Shown piece by piece: positions 10,001 to 19,871 of a stretch of 64,000 bases of DNA. The notes below the pieces were generated by a model that was given only the letters and a program-made list of their open reading frames with translations, had not been told where the DNA came from and ran no database searches. Origin of the DNA: SP5GCR1 sp965199685. GTDB lineage: Bacteria; Pseudomonadota; Gammaproteobacteria; Poriferisulfidales; Oxydemutatoraceae. Position 1 is the stretch's first letter; each line of letters opens with the position of its first letter. The DNA is taken from contig OZ241323.1 of the NCBI GenBank assembly GCA_965199685.1, forward strand, positions 744,001-808,000. Direction: 5' to 3'. A program made the translations under genes and the position numbers.

Positions 10001-13000
10001 TCTTATGTAGGTGGTTTAGTCGGTTTTAATAATCATGGTAGCATCACGAACAGTTATGTTATGAAAGTTGTTAGAGGCAGTCATGCTTCAGATGCAGGCG
10101 GTTTAGTTGGTTATAATAACTACGGGCGCATAACGAACAGTTATGCGACAGGAAATGTTTGGGGTGCTGGTATTTCTGATACAGGTGGTTTAGTTGGTTA
10201 TAATTATTACGGTGGCATCACGAACAGCTATGCTACAGCAGATGTTTGGGCTCATCATAGTGCTAATGCAGGCGGTTTAGTTGGTCGGAATTACGGAACT
10301 ATTAAAAATAGCTATGCTTCAGGAAAAGTTGAAGCTCTATATGGTTCTGTTGATGCAGGCGGTTTAGTCGGTCGGAATTTTGGAACCATTGAAAACAGCT
10401 ATGCTACAGGACATGTCCTAGGTCGTCTTAACTCTGATGTAGGGGGATTAGTTGGTTATATATGGCGCGGCACTATCAAAAACAGCTATGCGATGGGAAA
10501 AGTTGAAAGCCTAGCAATGCCCTCTCGTGTTGGAGGTTTAGTTGGCACAAAAACTGGAGGTCGTATCACTGACAGCTATTGGGATACGAAAACCAGTGGA
10601 ATAACGACAGGTGCCGATGGTACAAGCAAAACTACAGTGGAACTGCAAGAACCTATGACGGCAACCGGAATATATCTTGGCTGGAATGGTGATAATGATA
10701 ATTGGGATTTCGGCACCAGCAAGCAATACCCAGTGCTTAAATATGTGAAGCATGGCAGTTCAGGTAATTTTACCTGTCGTGAAAGAGAAGAAGCTGAAAC
10801 GAGTTTACCAATATGCGGAGACCTATTATCACCTATAGGTAGAGGTCTGAGTGAATTACAGACATTAGGAGGAAATCTATCGCCGAGTTTTACCGCTGCA
10901 GAGCTAATCTATAGAGGAACGGTAGTGGTATTTGATGGAACATCGGAGATCCGATTAAGACCGAAAGCACTAAACTCTAGTGCTACGATTTCCATTATCG
11001 TTGATGATGTATTACTAAATAGCTATTTAAGTAGTGATACTCTCAGTACCACAACCTCGTTAAGCACGACTGATATCACTAAGATCAACATAGAAGTCAA
11101 TAATGGTAGCTCTGCCACAACTGTCCAATATACCCTCTATCTGAATTACTATGCTTATCAAGGCGAAGCTGTTGATAGCAACAACAACGGTCTAATAGAA
11201 ATCAATAGTCTAGAGCAACTGGATGCAATCCGCTATCAACTCGATGGCTCTGGCTACAGGGAAAGCGAGACGATGCCTAAAATCACGCAGGGTTGTCCTG
11301 AGGGTATATGCAGAGGTTATGAATTGACAAAAAACTTAGACTTTAACGATGCTGCAAGTTATGATGCAATGTCTAACCAAGTGGTATGGACTACAGATTT
11401 AGGCTGGCAACCCATTGGGGATCAAAGTAATCCTTTCACCGGTATTTTTGAGGGCAATGGCTACACGATTTCTAATCTAAGCATTAATCGTACAGGTCGC
11501 GATAGAGGGCTTTGGGGTTATACGGGAGCCGATGCTAAAATCAATAATATTGGTTTATTGCAGGTGTATATAGTAGGGGATTTGCGTGTTGGTGGTTTAG
11601 TTGGAGGAAATAGAGGCAAGATTCGCAATAGCTATACCACCGGAACAGTAAAGGGATTAAAAGAGGATCTAGGTGGCTTGGTGGGTGCCAATATGAAAGA
11701 CGGATTTATTGCCAATAGCTATTCAAGTTGCCTAGTGAGAAACACTGGTATTGATGAAGGGACTCATATCGGTGGTTTGGTGGGTAGCAATAGGAATGCA
11801 ACCATCACCGATAGTTATGCAACTGGTGCAGTTATGGGCAATAGTATAGTCGGTGGTTTAGTCGGTCTACACGAGCAATCGGGTAAAATTTTCAACAGTT
11901 ATGCAACTGGGTCTGTCACTGGGAGAACTAGCTCCTATATAGGTGGACTAATAGGCAGGCGCAGTAATGACAGCATGGCTGACGATAGCTATTGGGATAA
12001 ACAGACTAGCGGTCAGGAAACCAGTGCCGATGGTGAAGGCAAGCTCAAAACTGACCTGCAAGGACCTACGGCGGCGGTCGGGATATATCGTCACTGGAGT
12101 GAGAAGAATTGGCATTTTGGTGGTAGTAATCAATATCCTATTCTTAAATATAGTGATAGAGATAGCGAAAATAGCGATGCAAATAATCCTACCTGTCGCA
12201 ATGAAGGAGAGGCTAAAGCAGATTTACCAAAGTGTGGTAATTTAATACTTCCTGCCCTACGATATGGTTTGAGTAAGTTGCAATTAGTGAGAGGCGAATT
12301 GTCGCCGACATTTGATGTTTCAATAGCAAGCTATAGAGGAACATTTATAAGCAACACAAATAGAATTAGGATAATACCAACTACAGTAAATAGTAGTGCG
12401 ACAGTTTCTATCAGCGTTAATGGTATGTCACGGCGTTCTAATCTAATCAGCGGTGGCCAAAGTCGCCACATCTTGTTAAGCACAATCCCCACCCACATCA
12501 TCATTAAGGTTAATAATCCAGGAACACTGCCGGATATTAGATATGATCTATATCTGACTTACTATAAAAAGAGAAGGATTGATAGCGATGGTGATGGTTT
12601 AATAGAGATTGATAGTTTAGAGAAACTGGATGCAATGCGCTATCAGCTTGATGGCACTGGCTACAGGGCTGGGAGGAATATGCTGCTTATCACCACGGGT
12701 TGTCCTAATAACGTCTGTAGCGGCTACGAATTGGTGAAAGATTTAGACTTCAACGAGAGTGCAAGCGAAGCGACATGGGCTACGGGCAAGGGTTGGCAAC
12801 CAGTCGGAAGCACCATCAATCCTTTTACCGCAATCTTTGAAGGCAACAGCCACACCATATCTAATCTGATGATTGATAGACCGTTCTCCAGCCAACTGGG
12901 CTTATTTGGTGTGGTAGGCGAGGGCGCAAGGATATCCAATATCGGTGTATTGGATGTGTCTGTCAATGGAAATAATCATATAGGTGGCTTAGCCGGCATC

Positions 13001-16000
13001 AATAGAGGGAAGATTACGAACAGTCATACCAGTGGAGAGGTGAGCTACGGACAGGCGATACTTTATGGTCAAGGCGTGGGTGGGCTGGTGGGTAATAACC
13101 AACGTACGGGAATAATAACTAACTGCTACAGTTTTGCTGAGATTTCAGGGCGAAAAAAGTCAGGTGGTTTAGTGGGTCATAACTATGGGATGATTCGTAA
13201 TAGTTATGCCTCAGGTAATGTAATAACAGGATTTGAAATTGGCGGTTTAGTCGGTGAACTAGCGAGTGGAAAAATCATCAACAGCTTTGCAAGCGGTGAT
13301 GTTTATGGTGATTCCTCAGTGGGTGGTTTGGTTGGTCTGAGTAGTGGCAACAGTCAAATTGTCAACAGCTACGCTAACCCAAGGTCTATACGCTTGGGAG
13401 ACAATCGTGCCGGCGGTTTAGTCGGCGTAAAGACTGGCAGTTTGAGAGTTGAAGCGAGCTACTGGGATAAGGAAACGAGTGGCATAACAGACAGTGCCGG
13501 TGGCGAAGGTAAGACCACAGAGCAACTGCAAAAACCTATGGCGGCATCCGGAATATATCGTGGTTGGAATGATAATGATAATGATAATTGGGACTTCGGC
13601 ACTGACCAGCAATACCCAGCACTCAAATATGTGCGAGGTGACGATGAAAATAATCCTACCTGCCGTGAGAGAGACGCAGATCCAACGAGTTTACCGATAT
13701 GCGGAGACCTATTATCACCTATCGCTAGAGGCTTGGATAAATTACTAATAGTCGGAGGCAATCTATCGCCAATTTTTGCTGCTGCAGAGCCAATCTACAG
13801 AGGCACGGTAGTCAGCAAAACAAACGAAATCCAGTTAATACCCAGAGCACTCAACCCGGATGCTATGATTTCTATTACTGATGATAACAATAATGTATGG
13901 CGTGATGTCAGTGGCACTACGAGTAGTTCAATACAATTAGATGCAAACGGCATCACCAAGATCAACATAGCAGTCAACAACGGCAGCTCTGCCACGACTG
14001 TTCAACATACCCTATATCTGAATTACTATGCTTATAAAGAAGATGTCGATAGCGATGGTGATGGCTTAATAGATATCAATAATTTAGAGCAACTGAATTC
14101 AATCCGCTATCAACTGGATGGTACGAGCTATAGAGAAAGCGATACATCGCATAGAATTGCGACAGGTTGTCCGGAGGGTATGTGCAGCGGTTATGAATTG
14201 ATACAAGACTTAGACTTTAACAACCCTGAACATTATCAAACGGGAAGCGTGAACACTGAGTGGACTACAGACTTAGGCTGGCAACCGATTGGGAGTAAAT
14301 ATAATCCTTTTACTGGCACCTTTGAAGGCAACGGCTATACGATATCTAATTTGCGTATCAATAGACGCACTAATAACAATACAGGGTTATTCGGTAACAC
14401 AGGAGCCAATTCTAGTATCCGTAATATCGGCTTATTGGATGTGGATGTAATGGGAGATTGGCGTGTCGGTGGTTTAGCAGGTGGCAATAGTGGCGAGATT
14501 CGCAATAGCTATACAACCGGAATGGTAGAGGGAATGCTGGACAACATGGGTGGCTTAGTCGGCACCAACTTAGCAGGTGGGAGCATTGCTAATAGCTATT
14601 CAAGTTGCGATGTGAAAAGCAACGGTCTAGGTGCAGGAATTCATATCGGTGGCTTGGTGGGTCGCAATAGAGGGGGGAATATCAGCGATAGTTATGCGAC
14701 AGAGGGCATGGTTTCAGGGAATGCTAAAGTCGGTGGATTAGTGGGCTTGAACGAAGAGGGAGGTAAAATCAGAAATAGTTATGCGATTGGGTCTGTTGAC
14801 GTGGAAACCACAACCGACATAGGCGGATTAGTCGGCGCAAATAATGATAATGATAACAGCATGGTTGACTATAGCTACTGGAATACGGATACTAGTGGAA
14901 TAATGACGAGTGCTGGTGGCACAAGTAAAACCACGGTGGAGCTGAAATTGCCGACTAAACCAGGAACTGCCGATACTGATATTTATTATGATTGGAGTGA
15001 GGTGAACTGGTATTTCGGCACGACTGAGCAATACCCGGCACTCAAATATGCGAGAGACGGCAGAGACGATCGTGATTGCAGGGACAATCCCCTGCTCCCG
15101 AAGTGCAAGGTATCATTGCCCAACCTAAGGGCGGTATTTTTAACAGAGCTTGCAATATCCACTAGCACGCTTTCTCCGACATTCAGTCCGGGGATATTAG
15201 AATACGATGTTAATGTAGCGTTTAATGTGGACGAGATTGTGCTGGACGCAGAAGCACCTGATGACGAACCTATACTTGTTGCCGCCAACACCACCGGCAC
15301 AATCTCAGGGATTGGGACTGTTAATGCGACGATCCCACTAACGATAACCGGTCGCACCATAATCACCATCACCGTATCTAACGGTAATCAGGCAACACAA
15401 TACACCGTGACGGTGAAACATAATAGGTTTGCTCCTGGCAATGAGGATCTGGGCAAACTTCCTGAAATAGGGCCTGGCCAAAGAGATATTTATGAAGGTG
15501 GGGAATATAGACCTGATGTTAGAAACACTTCATCAACTTCAGTATACCAATGGCAACGGATCTTTCCACTCCCCAAAACATTTGCAAAGGGTCCGACTTA
15601 TCGGGTGCCTGAGAATTTTGTGGAAAAGAATCAGACGTCTCGAAAACTAAACCTAATTTTAGCAGTTCGTAATGATAAAGGCATTGATATTCGTAATGAC
15701 ATTGAACTAACCGTGAGAAAGCGAAACAACGGATCTGCCCAAATCACTGCAACCTTAACAGGCACGACCCTAACCGCCTCTATTACACAACTCGACCCTG
15801 ATGGAATGCCATCCGAATCCGAAATAAACTATCAATGGCAACGATTAGACAGTGACGGCAAAGAAGTTAGTGTCTCTGATACCCATAGCTATAAAATCCC
15901 GCAAAGCACGACTGACACAACACGATACCGTGTGCAAATAAGTTATACCGATGGACAAGATTACGCTGAAACAACAATATCAAATGTCGTCATCTACAGA

Positions 16001-18859
16001 AACATAGATCAAGACAACGACGGCTTAATAGACATTTCAACACTGGAACAACTCAATGCGATTCGCTATCAGTTGGATGGTACAGGTTATAGAGAAAGTG
16101 CATCAACCATGAGGATCACCGCCGGTTGTCCTGTAGACGGTTGCAAAGGCTACGAATTAATTAGAGACTTGGACTTCACCGATAATGGAAGCTATCGCAA
16201 TGCTCCGTTAAATAAAATGGAATGGACAACTGGTGAAGGCTGGGAACCAATAGGCAATATGTCGGAGTCTTTTAGCAGTATCTTTAAGGGCAATGGGCAT
16301 ACGATTTCCAACCTGATGATAAGTAGCTCTACCAGGCATTTTGTAGGCTTATTCGGTATGATAAATAGCAACGCAGTGATTGACGGAATTGATTTATATA
16401 AAGTAGATATCAATGGTAGCGACTATGTAGGTGCGCTGGTTGGTAAAAGCGTCGGCGGCATCATCATCAATAGTAGCATTAGTGGCGATAGCAGTAGTGC
16501 TGTCAATAAAATAATCGGAACAGGACAAAAAGTAGGTGGTTTAGTTGGTGTTAATACCAGTGATATCAATAAAAATATCAAAGGCAAAGTCATCAACAGC
16601 TTTGCGATTGCCCGTGTAGTGGGGAAAACTGATAACAATAAAGGGTATTCCGTAGGAGGTCTAATTGGTCTCAACCAGGGTATTGTGTCAAACAGCTATG
16701 CGGCAGGTGATGTAAACGGAAGAGGATATATAGGTGGTTTAGTCGGGGCACATCAGGCAGGTCAAATTCATAATAGCTATGCTCGGGCAACGGTGACGGG
16801 AAGGAGTAACATAGGTGGTTTAGTCGGTTCTGATAATAGTAGTTTTATCACCAACAGCTATTGGGAGACAACCACTACTTTCACGCCAACTAATACCAAC
16901 GGGGTTGGTGTTTCTGCTCGCGCTCTGAAGTCGCTTCCCACCGACACAAACCTTTATAGCGAATGGAGTACCGAGGTATGGGATTTCGGCACCGACCAAC
17001 AATACCCAACACTCAAATACGCAAATCCACAATGCATAGAGGTGGGTGGCACAAACTACTGCGAGGATTTATCGGAAAATCAACGAGAAATTGTAGAATC
17101 TTTGTGTCCAGAGAGAGATACACCAGACCATTGCGGTAAATTGACCAGCGGTCAACGCTTAGGTCTATCATCTGTAAAATTGCCGAAAAACGTAGCACTG
17201 CTGGAGCCGTTTGCAAGCAACAAGTACGACTATACCATGCTGGTAGGCAACAAGGTAGAACACATTCAAACCACCCCAACCGCAATCTCGTTGGATGCCG
17301 TAGTCTCCACGACCACTGATACCAGTGGTTCTATCACTATCACCGTAGCGGAAGATAACCGGACACTCACATACACATTGACGAAAGAAACTTTTGACAT
17401 AAACATGGATGCAAAGACATTTGACGAAGGTGCCACTCCCTCATCAACATCACTAAAGGCTAATTTGGTCAACCTAGGACTGAATGCTTTCTCAATTAGC
17501 TACAACTGGCAACAGCAAACAGGAAAAGCACTGTCGTCATCAGCGGTAACGAATGAAATCACCGTGACCATCCCGAAAGATTATGTGCCGAGAGACACCT
17601 CAACCAGCGAAATCATTATGATGGTGACGGCAACCATTGACATAGCTGGCAAACCAGTGTCAAGCATTGCACGAGCAACATTGACGATCAACAAAATCAA
17701 TAACGGTACGATAACCGAATCATTATTGCAACCGGAAATAAATGAAAATGCCCTGACCCTAACCGCACCCGGCTTACTTGGTACAGACCCAGATGGTGGA
17801 ATAGATAGAAATACCATCACCTATCAATGGCAAAGCAAACACAGTACCCAAGCTGTATGGGCAACTACTGGTACTGATGTGGTGGTGTATATGATTCCCA
17901 AAGGCACTCTAGATAACACCGAATATCGCGTGCTAATAAGTTATACCGACGGTCAAGGCCACAATGAGACGACGACATCCACCAGTATCACTTACATAGA
18001 TATAGATAGAGACGGCGATGGACTCATAGAAGTATCTACATTGGAAGAACTCAACGCAATCCGCTATCAGATGGACGGCACCGGCTACCAAGAGACTGCC
18101 GATGCCACTTTAATCACCCAAGGCTGTCCAACAACTGGGTGCATTGGCTACGAATTGGATACACACTTGGATTTTGAAAACAATGCCAGTTATAGTTCAA
18201 CACTGAACAAAGTGACATGGACAAAGAATGCAGGCTGGGATCCGATTGGTAGTGATGATTACACAGCTTTCACCAGCATCTTTAACGGCAACTATTACAC
18301 CATCTCCAATCTGATGATTAACCGACCTACAGAAGACCATGTCGGTCTATTCGGTTATACAAGCAACAGCACGATAACCGCCATTGGTTTATGGAAAGTA
18401 AACATTATGGCAAAGGATAATGTAGGTGGACTGGTCGGCACCAACCAAGGACTAATAAACTACAGTGATGTCAACGGCGATGTCAACGGAAGTAAAAACG
18501 TAGGTGGCATAGCAGGAGTCAATGAAGGAAGCATAACTGATAGCTACTCAAACAAAAGTGATGTAAGTGGAGCGGACAACATTGGCGGGGTTGTCGGCTC
18601 AAATGGTTCGAGTGAATTTACAGGTCAAATCACAAGAAGTTATTATTCAAGCGGCACTATAACTGCTACCCAAAGTGATGCTGCTGGAATAGCTGGTGAC
18701 AATTATATGGGAATGATCAAAGACAGCTATGTGATCGTCAACGATGTAGCCGAGAGAATAACAAACGACAACCCGATTTGTCGATTGATAGGATATGGCA
18801 ACCAACCAATAAGAAGCACGATCAGAACACAAAACAACGAAGACTGCGCCGACAATTAA
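7085..18859 (+). CDS. Giant secreted GLUG-repeat protein, seven modules (3924 aa)
   Basis: Function unknown; probably an exported surface or matrix protein. A signal peptide (MNPLIVIILLLFSTNLPAQT) opens it, and AGGAGG lies 5 bases before the ATG. Seven modules start near residues 24, 742, 1362, 1831, 2320, 2973 and 3639. Each begins with an Asp-rich DxDxDGLIEI calcium-loop-like motif, then LDAIRYQLDGTGYR, a Cys pair (TTGCPxxxCxGYEL), WTTGxGWxPIG, FEGNGHTISNLMINR, a run of GLUG repeats (VGGLVGxNxGxIxNSYATG), SYWDxxTSG and NWDFGTxxQYPxLKY. Most are followed by a second Cys pair and cadherin-like or Ig-like beta domains. The last module stops soon after its GLUG repeats, with no LPXTG, autotransporter or other anchor visible. 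GLUG repeats are known from adhesins and IgA-protease-like proteins; adhesion is inference. Confidence 0.85.
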   Translation: MNPLIVIILLLFSTNLPAQTYIDVDKDDDGLIEVYNMETLNAMRYQLDGSGLQLSETAVEITTGCAPGGCKGYELTLDLDFNSADSYQDIANLKRWTDGTGWQPIGDATHPFTAIFKTNNGSTPNVIYNLMINRPGESGVGLFGQIGSSAKISGIGLLNAEITGHSQVGGLVGKSVGGDISNSYVSGRVVGKGVEVGLLAGSSSGLITNSYANGEVFGEGNGVGGLVGTSSGSITNSYAMGGVVGAANHVGGLAGNNSQGTISNCYTTGSVSGSEDIGGLVGISNLGKLVGNYVSAKTSGKRYIGGLVGINVGGTITRSYWDKTTNKLQQNTGGVGLSASELQSQNAQDDDSNKPYYKWSTANWDFGTAEQYPILKYATGSDPDNPACGPGQTLPNCGTLLLGQHASLERIMFSEQVELSPTFNPTKLNYQLDISPRITQLQLTPIASNPDSTIRISSNGLAVSTSSAVITVDKDTSITIEVSAPNQRPVQYRFTVNHLQGITIFGIPDETIDEGELIILDAFHSLDAPEDQVNYRWTQTTGKTLLSGTDNERAALFLSIPEDYVPMNEDYAKLGFSIEVTDGKTTFNKNFSLVIAKRDNGNIAVGSPSLSLLELTAPEIDLSEDPDGEGKSFAYQWQHRPPGADVEWADIDEATEQTHTISVLTEWYTEYRVLISYTDGQGYQTLATGEAIVYSLKTAFTGLLRGAASEEVPYPKDAVPQRMMSTQNTSPPAFFDCNGNNDIDDDNNGLIEICDLDGLDAIRYQPDGTGYKASRSATKITTGCAEEGCNGFELVRDLDFNENDSYRLASTKKSEWTTGGGWTPIGNSSSNAFSAIFNGNGHTISNLMINRPYTDNIGMFGYMVREASISDVGLLDVNVGGNNDVGGLVGYNHYGSITDSYATGSVTGSGTNSHVGGLIGYNVHGSITDSYATGSVTGRGTRSYVGGLIGYNVHGSITDSYATGSVTGRGTRSYVGGLVGFNNHGSITNSYVMKVVRGSHASDAGGLVGYNNYGRITNSYATGNVWGAGISDTGGLVGYNYYGGITNSYATADVWAHHSANAGGLVGRNYGTIKNSYASGKVEALYGSVDAGGLVGRNFGTIENSYATGHVLGRLNSDVGGLVGYIWRGTIKNSYAMGKVESLAMPSRVGGLVGTKTGGRITDSYWDTKTSGITTGADGTSKTTVELQEPMTATGIYLGWNGDNDNWDFGTSKQYPVLKYVKHGSSGNFTCREREEAETSLPICGDLLSPIGRGLSELQTLGGNLSPSFTAAELIYRGTVVVFDGTSEIRLRPKALNSSATISIIVDDVLLNSYLSSDTLSTTTSLSTTDITKINIEVNNGSSATTVQYTLYLNYYAYQGEAVDSNNNGLIEINSLEQLDAIRYQLDGSGYRESETMPKITQGCPEGICRGYELTKNLDFNDAASYDAMSNQVVWTTDLGWQPIGDQSNPFTGIFEGNGYTISNLSINRTGRDRGLWGYTGADAKINNIGLLQVYIVGDLRVGGLVGGNRGKIRNSYTTGTVKGLKEDLGGLVGANMKDGFIANSYSSCLVRNTGIDEGTHIGGLVGSNRNATITDSYATGAVMGNSIVGGLVGLHEQSGKIFNSYATGSVTGRTSSYIGGLIGRRSNDSMADDSYWDKQTSGQETSADGEGKLKTDLQGPTAAVGIYRHWSEKNWHFGGSNQYPILKYSDRDSENSDANNPTCRNEGEAKADLPKCGNLILPALRYGLSKLQLVRGELSPTFDVSIASYRGTFISNTNRIRIIPTTVNSSATVSISVNGMSRRSNLISGGQSRHILLSTIPTHIIIKVNNPGTLPDIRYDLYLTYYKKRRIDSDGDGLIEIDSLEKLDAMRYQLDGTGYRAGRNMLLITTGCPNNVCSGYELVKDLDFNESASEATWATGKGWQPVGSTINPFTAIFEGNSHTISNLMIDRPFSSQLGLFGVVGEGARISNIGVLDVSVNGNNHIGGLAGINRGKITNSHTSGEVSYGQAILYGQGVGGLVGNNQRTGIITNCYSFAEISGRKKSGGLVGHNYGMIRNSYASGNVITGFEIGGLVGELASGKIINSFASGDVYGDSSVGGLVGLSSGNSQIVNSYANPRSIRLGDNRAGGLVGVKTGSLRVEASYWDKETSGITDSAGGEGKTTEQLQKPMAASGIYRGWNDNDNDNWDFGTDQQYPALKYVRGDDENNPTCRERDADPTSLPICGDLLSPIARGLDKLLIVGGNLSPIFAAAEPIYRGTVVSKTNEIQLIPRALNPDAMISITDDNNNVWRDVSGTTSSSIQLDANGITKINIAVNNGSSATTVQHTLYLNYYAYKEDVDSDGDGLIDINNLEQLNSIRYQLDGTSYRESDTSHRIATGCPEGMCSGYELIQDLDFNNPEHYQTGSVNTEWTTDLGWQPIGSKYNPFTGTFEGNGYTISNLRINRRTNNNTGLFGNTGANSSIRNIGLLDVDVMGDWRVGGLAGGNSGEIRNSYTTGMVEGMLDNMGGLVGTNLAGGSIANSYSSCDVKSNGLGAGIHIGGLVGRNRGGNISDSYATEGMVSGNAKVGGLVGLNEEGGKIRNSYAIGSVDVETTTDIGGLVGANNDNDNSMVDYSYWNTDTSGIMTSAGGTSKTTVELKLPTKPGTADTDIYYDWSEVNWYFGTTEQYPALKYARDGRDDRDCRDNPLLPKCKVSLPNLRAVFLTELAISTSTLSPTFSPGILEYDVNVAFNVDEIVLDAEAPDDEPILVAANTTGTISGIGTVNATIPLTITGRTIITITVSNGNQATQYTVTVKHNRFAPGNEDLGKLPEIGPGQRDIYEGGEYRPDVRNTSSTSVYQWQRIFPLPKTFAKGPTYRVPENFVEKNQTSRKLNLILAVRNDKGIDIRNDIELTVRKRNNGSAQITATLTGTTLTASITQLDPDGMPSESEINYQWQRLDSDGKEVSVSDTHSYKIPQSTTDTTRYRVQISYTDGQDYAETTISNVVIYRNIDQDNDGLIDISTLEQLNAIRYQLDGTGYRESASTMRITAGCPVDGCKGYELIRDLDFTDNGSYRNAPLNKMEWTTGEGWEPIGNMSESFSSIFKGNGHTISNLMISSSTRHFVGLFGMINSNAVIDGIDLYKVDINGSDYVGALVGKSVGGIIINSSISGDSSSAVNKIIGTGQKVGGLVGVNTSDINKNIKGKVINSFAIARVVGKTDNNKGYSVGGLIGLNQGIVSNSYAAGDVNGRGYIGGLVGAHQAGQIHNSYARATVTGRSNIGGLVGSDNSSFITNSYWETTTTFTPTNTNGVGVSARALKSLPTDTNLYSEWSTEVWDFGTDQQYPTLKYANPQCIEVGGTNYCEDLSENQREIVESLCPERDTPDHCGKLTSGQRLGLSSVKLPKNVALLEPFASNKYDYTMLVGNKVEHIQTTPTAISLDAVVSTTTDTSGSITITVAEDNRTLTYTLTKETFDINMDAKTFDEGATPSSTSLKANLVNLGLNAFSISYNWQQQTGKALSSSAVTNEITVTIPKDYVPRDTSTSEIIMMVTATIDIAGKPVSSIARATLTINKINNGTITESLLQPEINENALTLTAPGLLGTDPDGGIDRNTITYQWQSKHSTQAVWATTGTDVVVYMIPKGTLDNTEYRVLISYTDGQGHNETTTSTSITYIDIDRDGDGLIEVSTLEELNAIRYQMDGTGYQETADATLITQGCPTTGCIGYELDTHLDFENNASYSSTLNKVTWTKNAGWDPIGSDDYTAFTSIFNGNYYTISNLMINRPTEDHVGLFGYTSNSTITAIGLWKVNIMAKDNVGGLVGTNQGLINYSDVNGDVNGSKNVGGIAGVNEGSITDSYSNKSDVSGADNIGGVVGSNGSSEFTGQITRSYYSSGTITATQSDAAGIAGDNYMGMIKDSYVIVNDVAERITNDNPICRLIGYGNQPIRSTIRTQNNEDCADN
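9737..10006 (+). repeat. 90-bp tandem repeat inside the giant gene
   Basis: Three 90-base units in the second module, starting at 9737, 9827 and 9917. Units two and three are identical over all 90 bases; the first differs at scattered positions. Each encodes one GLUG repeat (about 30 residues, VGGLIGYNVHGSITDSYATG and a spacer), so the length change is in frame. It marks a recent duplication in a gene whose other repeats are clearly diverged. Confidence 0.85.
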
Positions 18860-19871
18860 AATGCCCACCCACCAAATCATGGTTACGCGTAAACAAAATG
18901 GATAAATTGAGCTGTTGAAAAAGTATTTCATATGCCGTAGGGGCAGATTTATATATCCGCCCTAATGCGTCATGCCTGCACAAACTCAACCGCCACGCGC
19001 CACCCAATTATGCAAACCATTTGCCGAGTACTCGCACGATATCTAACCGCTTGCGCCATCAAATTTACGAAAACCGTAGGGGCGGATTTATATATCCGCC
19101 CGAACGCGTTGTGTCTGCAAAAACAATCCATTCATTCATTTCGTTTATGGGAACCATTTGCCCAGTACTTGCACAATATTGTGTGTTGATACAATGCACA
19201 CCCAAACCACCCGATCGTGTTGCCCTCGCACAAATAATCCATTCATCTATAAAATTCACGCAAACGGTAGGGGAGGGCTAACATGGGGCTGTTGAAAAAT
19301 AGAACCGCCGATTGAGCCAGTAGGTCAATCGGCGTAACAGTGTTCAGAACCTTAACAACCACCCCGTCAGGCTTCGCCTGCCACCCCTCCACGGGAGGGG
19401 AATGTACCAATGCAGATACTTTTTCAACAGTCCCACATGCCCTCCCGAACGCGTTGCGTCTGCACAAGTAGAACCGCCGATTGAACCAGTAGGTCAATCG
19501 GCGTGACGCTGTGCAGAACCTCAGCATGGTTGCTTGTCGTACATTATCCTTCGTACGCCATCCAATTTATGGGAACCAAAACTAAGTGGCGCAAGCGATT
19601 CTGTTCGTGCAGAACGGTACTTTAGGGAGGGCATGTTATCGAAAATCGTCAATAGAGAATCAAAATCGTACGCGATAGACAATTTCCTGCCAAATTATCA
19701 GGTCAATCGCCTAAAACTGAAACTTGATGATTAAATCATTGCCAGATGCAATGAAAAAATCATCATTGACACCCAAATATACTAGAAAAATGCTCTCGCC
19801 TCTCGCATTAGCGTAGGCGTAGCCATCACCGCGAATGCGGCTTAAGTTGATGTGTGTTAAAAACTGAGATA
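18860..19871. repeat. 1-kb repeat cluster between the giant gene and the IS1380 gene
   Basis: No convincing gene. It holds a MITE end (GAGCTGTTGAAAAAGTA) at 18910, REP variants at 18937-18962 and 19076-19101 (GTAG, stem GGGCGGAT/ATCCGCCC, loop TTATAT), a REP split by the complete MITE copy B (19285-19434, listed separately), a CGCCGATTGA hairpin at 19475-19503, and the recurring GGGAACCAAAACTAAGTGGCGCAAGCG piece near 19570. From about 19640 to 19871 the repeat modules stop; this may be the left flank of the insertion sequence, but I found no terminal repeat. Confidence 0.75.
19285..19434 (-). mobile_element. 150-bp MITE-like element, copy B
   Basis: Exactly 150 bases and inverted relative to copy A (the TAGAACCGCC end comes first). 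The ends are GGGGCTGTTGAAAAA and TTTTTCAACAGTCCC, one mismatch within 15. It lies in the loop of a GTAG-type REP palindrome with ACAT at 19281-19284 and again at 19435-19438. Same internal hairpins as copy A, in reverse order. No coding capacity. Confidence 0.8.

Noticed and set aside
19534..19734. Open reading frame of 66 codons next to the IS element
   Set aside because: The first half is translated repeat DNA (the GGGAACCAAAAC and TTTAGGGAGGGCATG modules) and the rest has no recognisable feature.
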